Positions 55,182 through 55,223 of a DNA stretch of 55,223 nt are shown here, one piece after another (position 1 is the stretch's first letter; every line of letters starts with the position of its first letter). Both the position numbers and the translations under genes were made by a program. The notes under the pieces are model-generated. The model ran no database searches. It saw only the letters and a program-made list of their open reading frames with translations, and was not told the origin of the DNA. This DNA is from an uncultured Acholeplasmatales bacterium (GTDB lineage: Bacteria > Bacillota_I > Bacilli_A > Acholeplasmatales > Anaeroplasmataceae), in NCBI GenBank assembly GCA_944324705.1, contig CALUXI010000011.1:1-55223 (forward strand), read 5' to 3'.

Positions 55182-55223
55182 ACTCCTTTCCATAAGTGTT
55201 TTTATAGTTATGAGTACAACATA

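Noticed and set aside
1-55223. UGA read as tryptophan, as in mycoplasmas
   Set aside because: Tryptophan codons checked are TGG, the gene at 17488 ends in TGA with the next start overlapping it, and no gene continues through TGA.

Overview
The window looks like part of a low-GC Gram-positive chromosome, probably an anaerobic, host-associated member of the Bacilli near the Erysipelotrichales / RF39 / Mollicutes-related lineages. This rests on strong AT bias, AGGAGG-type ribosome binding sites, extended -10 promoters, an Spx regulator, a tryptophan T-box, and an abundance of lipoproteins and BspA-type or InlB-type surface repeats. The genetic code is standard: tryptophan is always TGG, and TGA closes one gene (17488-18366); nearly all others end in TAA or TAG. 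The exact taxon cannot be fixed from sequence reading alone.

Left edge (1-4850). Non-coding DNA with candidate structured RNAs, then trpS (minus strand) with its T-box leader, spx, a YjbK-type CYTH protein, NAD kinase and GAPDH. In Bacillus subtilis trpS, the opp genes, spx, yjbK and nadF also lie in one neighbourhood, and opp genes occur again at 29.6-37 kb here, so this looks like a remnant of ancestral gene order.

Region A (5062-24261), all on the plus strand with gaps of a few bases or overlaps: a huge lipoprotein with a TlpA-like thioredoxin domain, a membrane protein ending in a CxxC tail, a NapH-like polyferredoxin fused to an external thioredoxin domain, two paralogous Ig-like lipoproteins, a membrane protein, a MoxR AAA+ ATPase, a DUF58 protein, two von Willebrand A membrane proteins and another lipoprotein. 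The MoxR-DUF58-VWA set is a widespread module of poorly known function, probably envelope-protein maturation. Its apparent operon with a membrane electron relay and dedicated lipoproteins is the best candidate here for an undescribed system.

Region B (24459-45346): a 1008-residue repeat lipoprotein with its own promoter, then a probable operon of two InlB-repeat lipoproteins, OppA, OppB, OppC, OppD, OppF, a small membrane protein, a 2511-residue lipoprotein subtilase with PA, Ig-like and about 30 BspA-type leucine-rich repeats, and a small lipoprotein. Together these suggest extracellular protein digestion coupled to peptide uptake.

Right part (45380-55223): a structured RNA with an intrinsic terminator, then ppx and ppk1 (polyphosphate turnover). 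A coding-poor AT-rich stretch (about 48.9-52.4 kb) holds a membrane protein and a secreted papain-like cysteine peptidase on the minus strand. The window closes with a minus-strand pair, an esterase-like protein and an EF-G-like GTPase that lacks the catalytic histidine.
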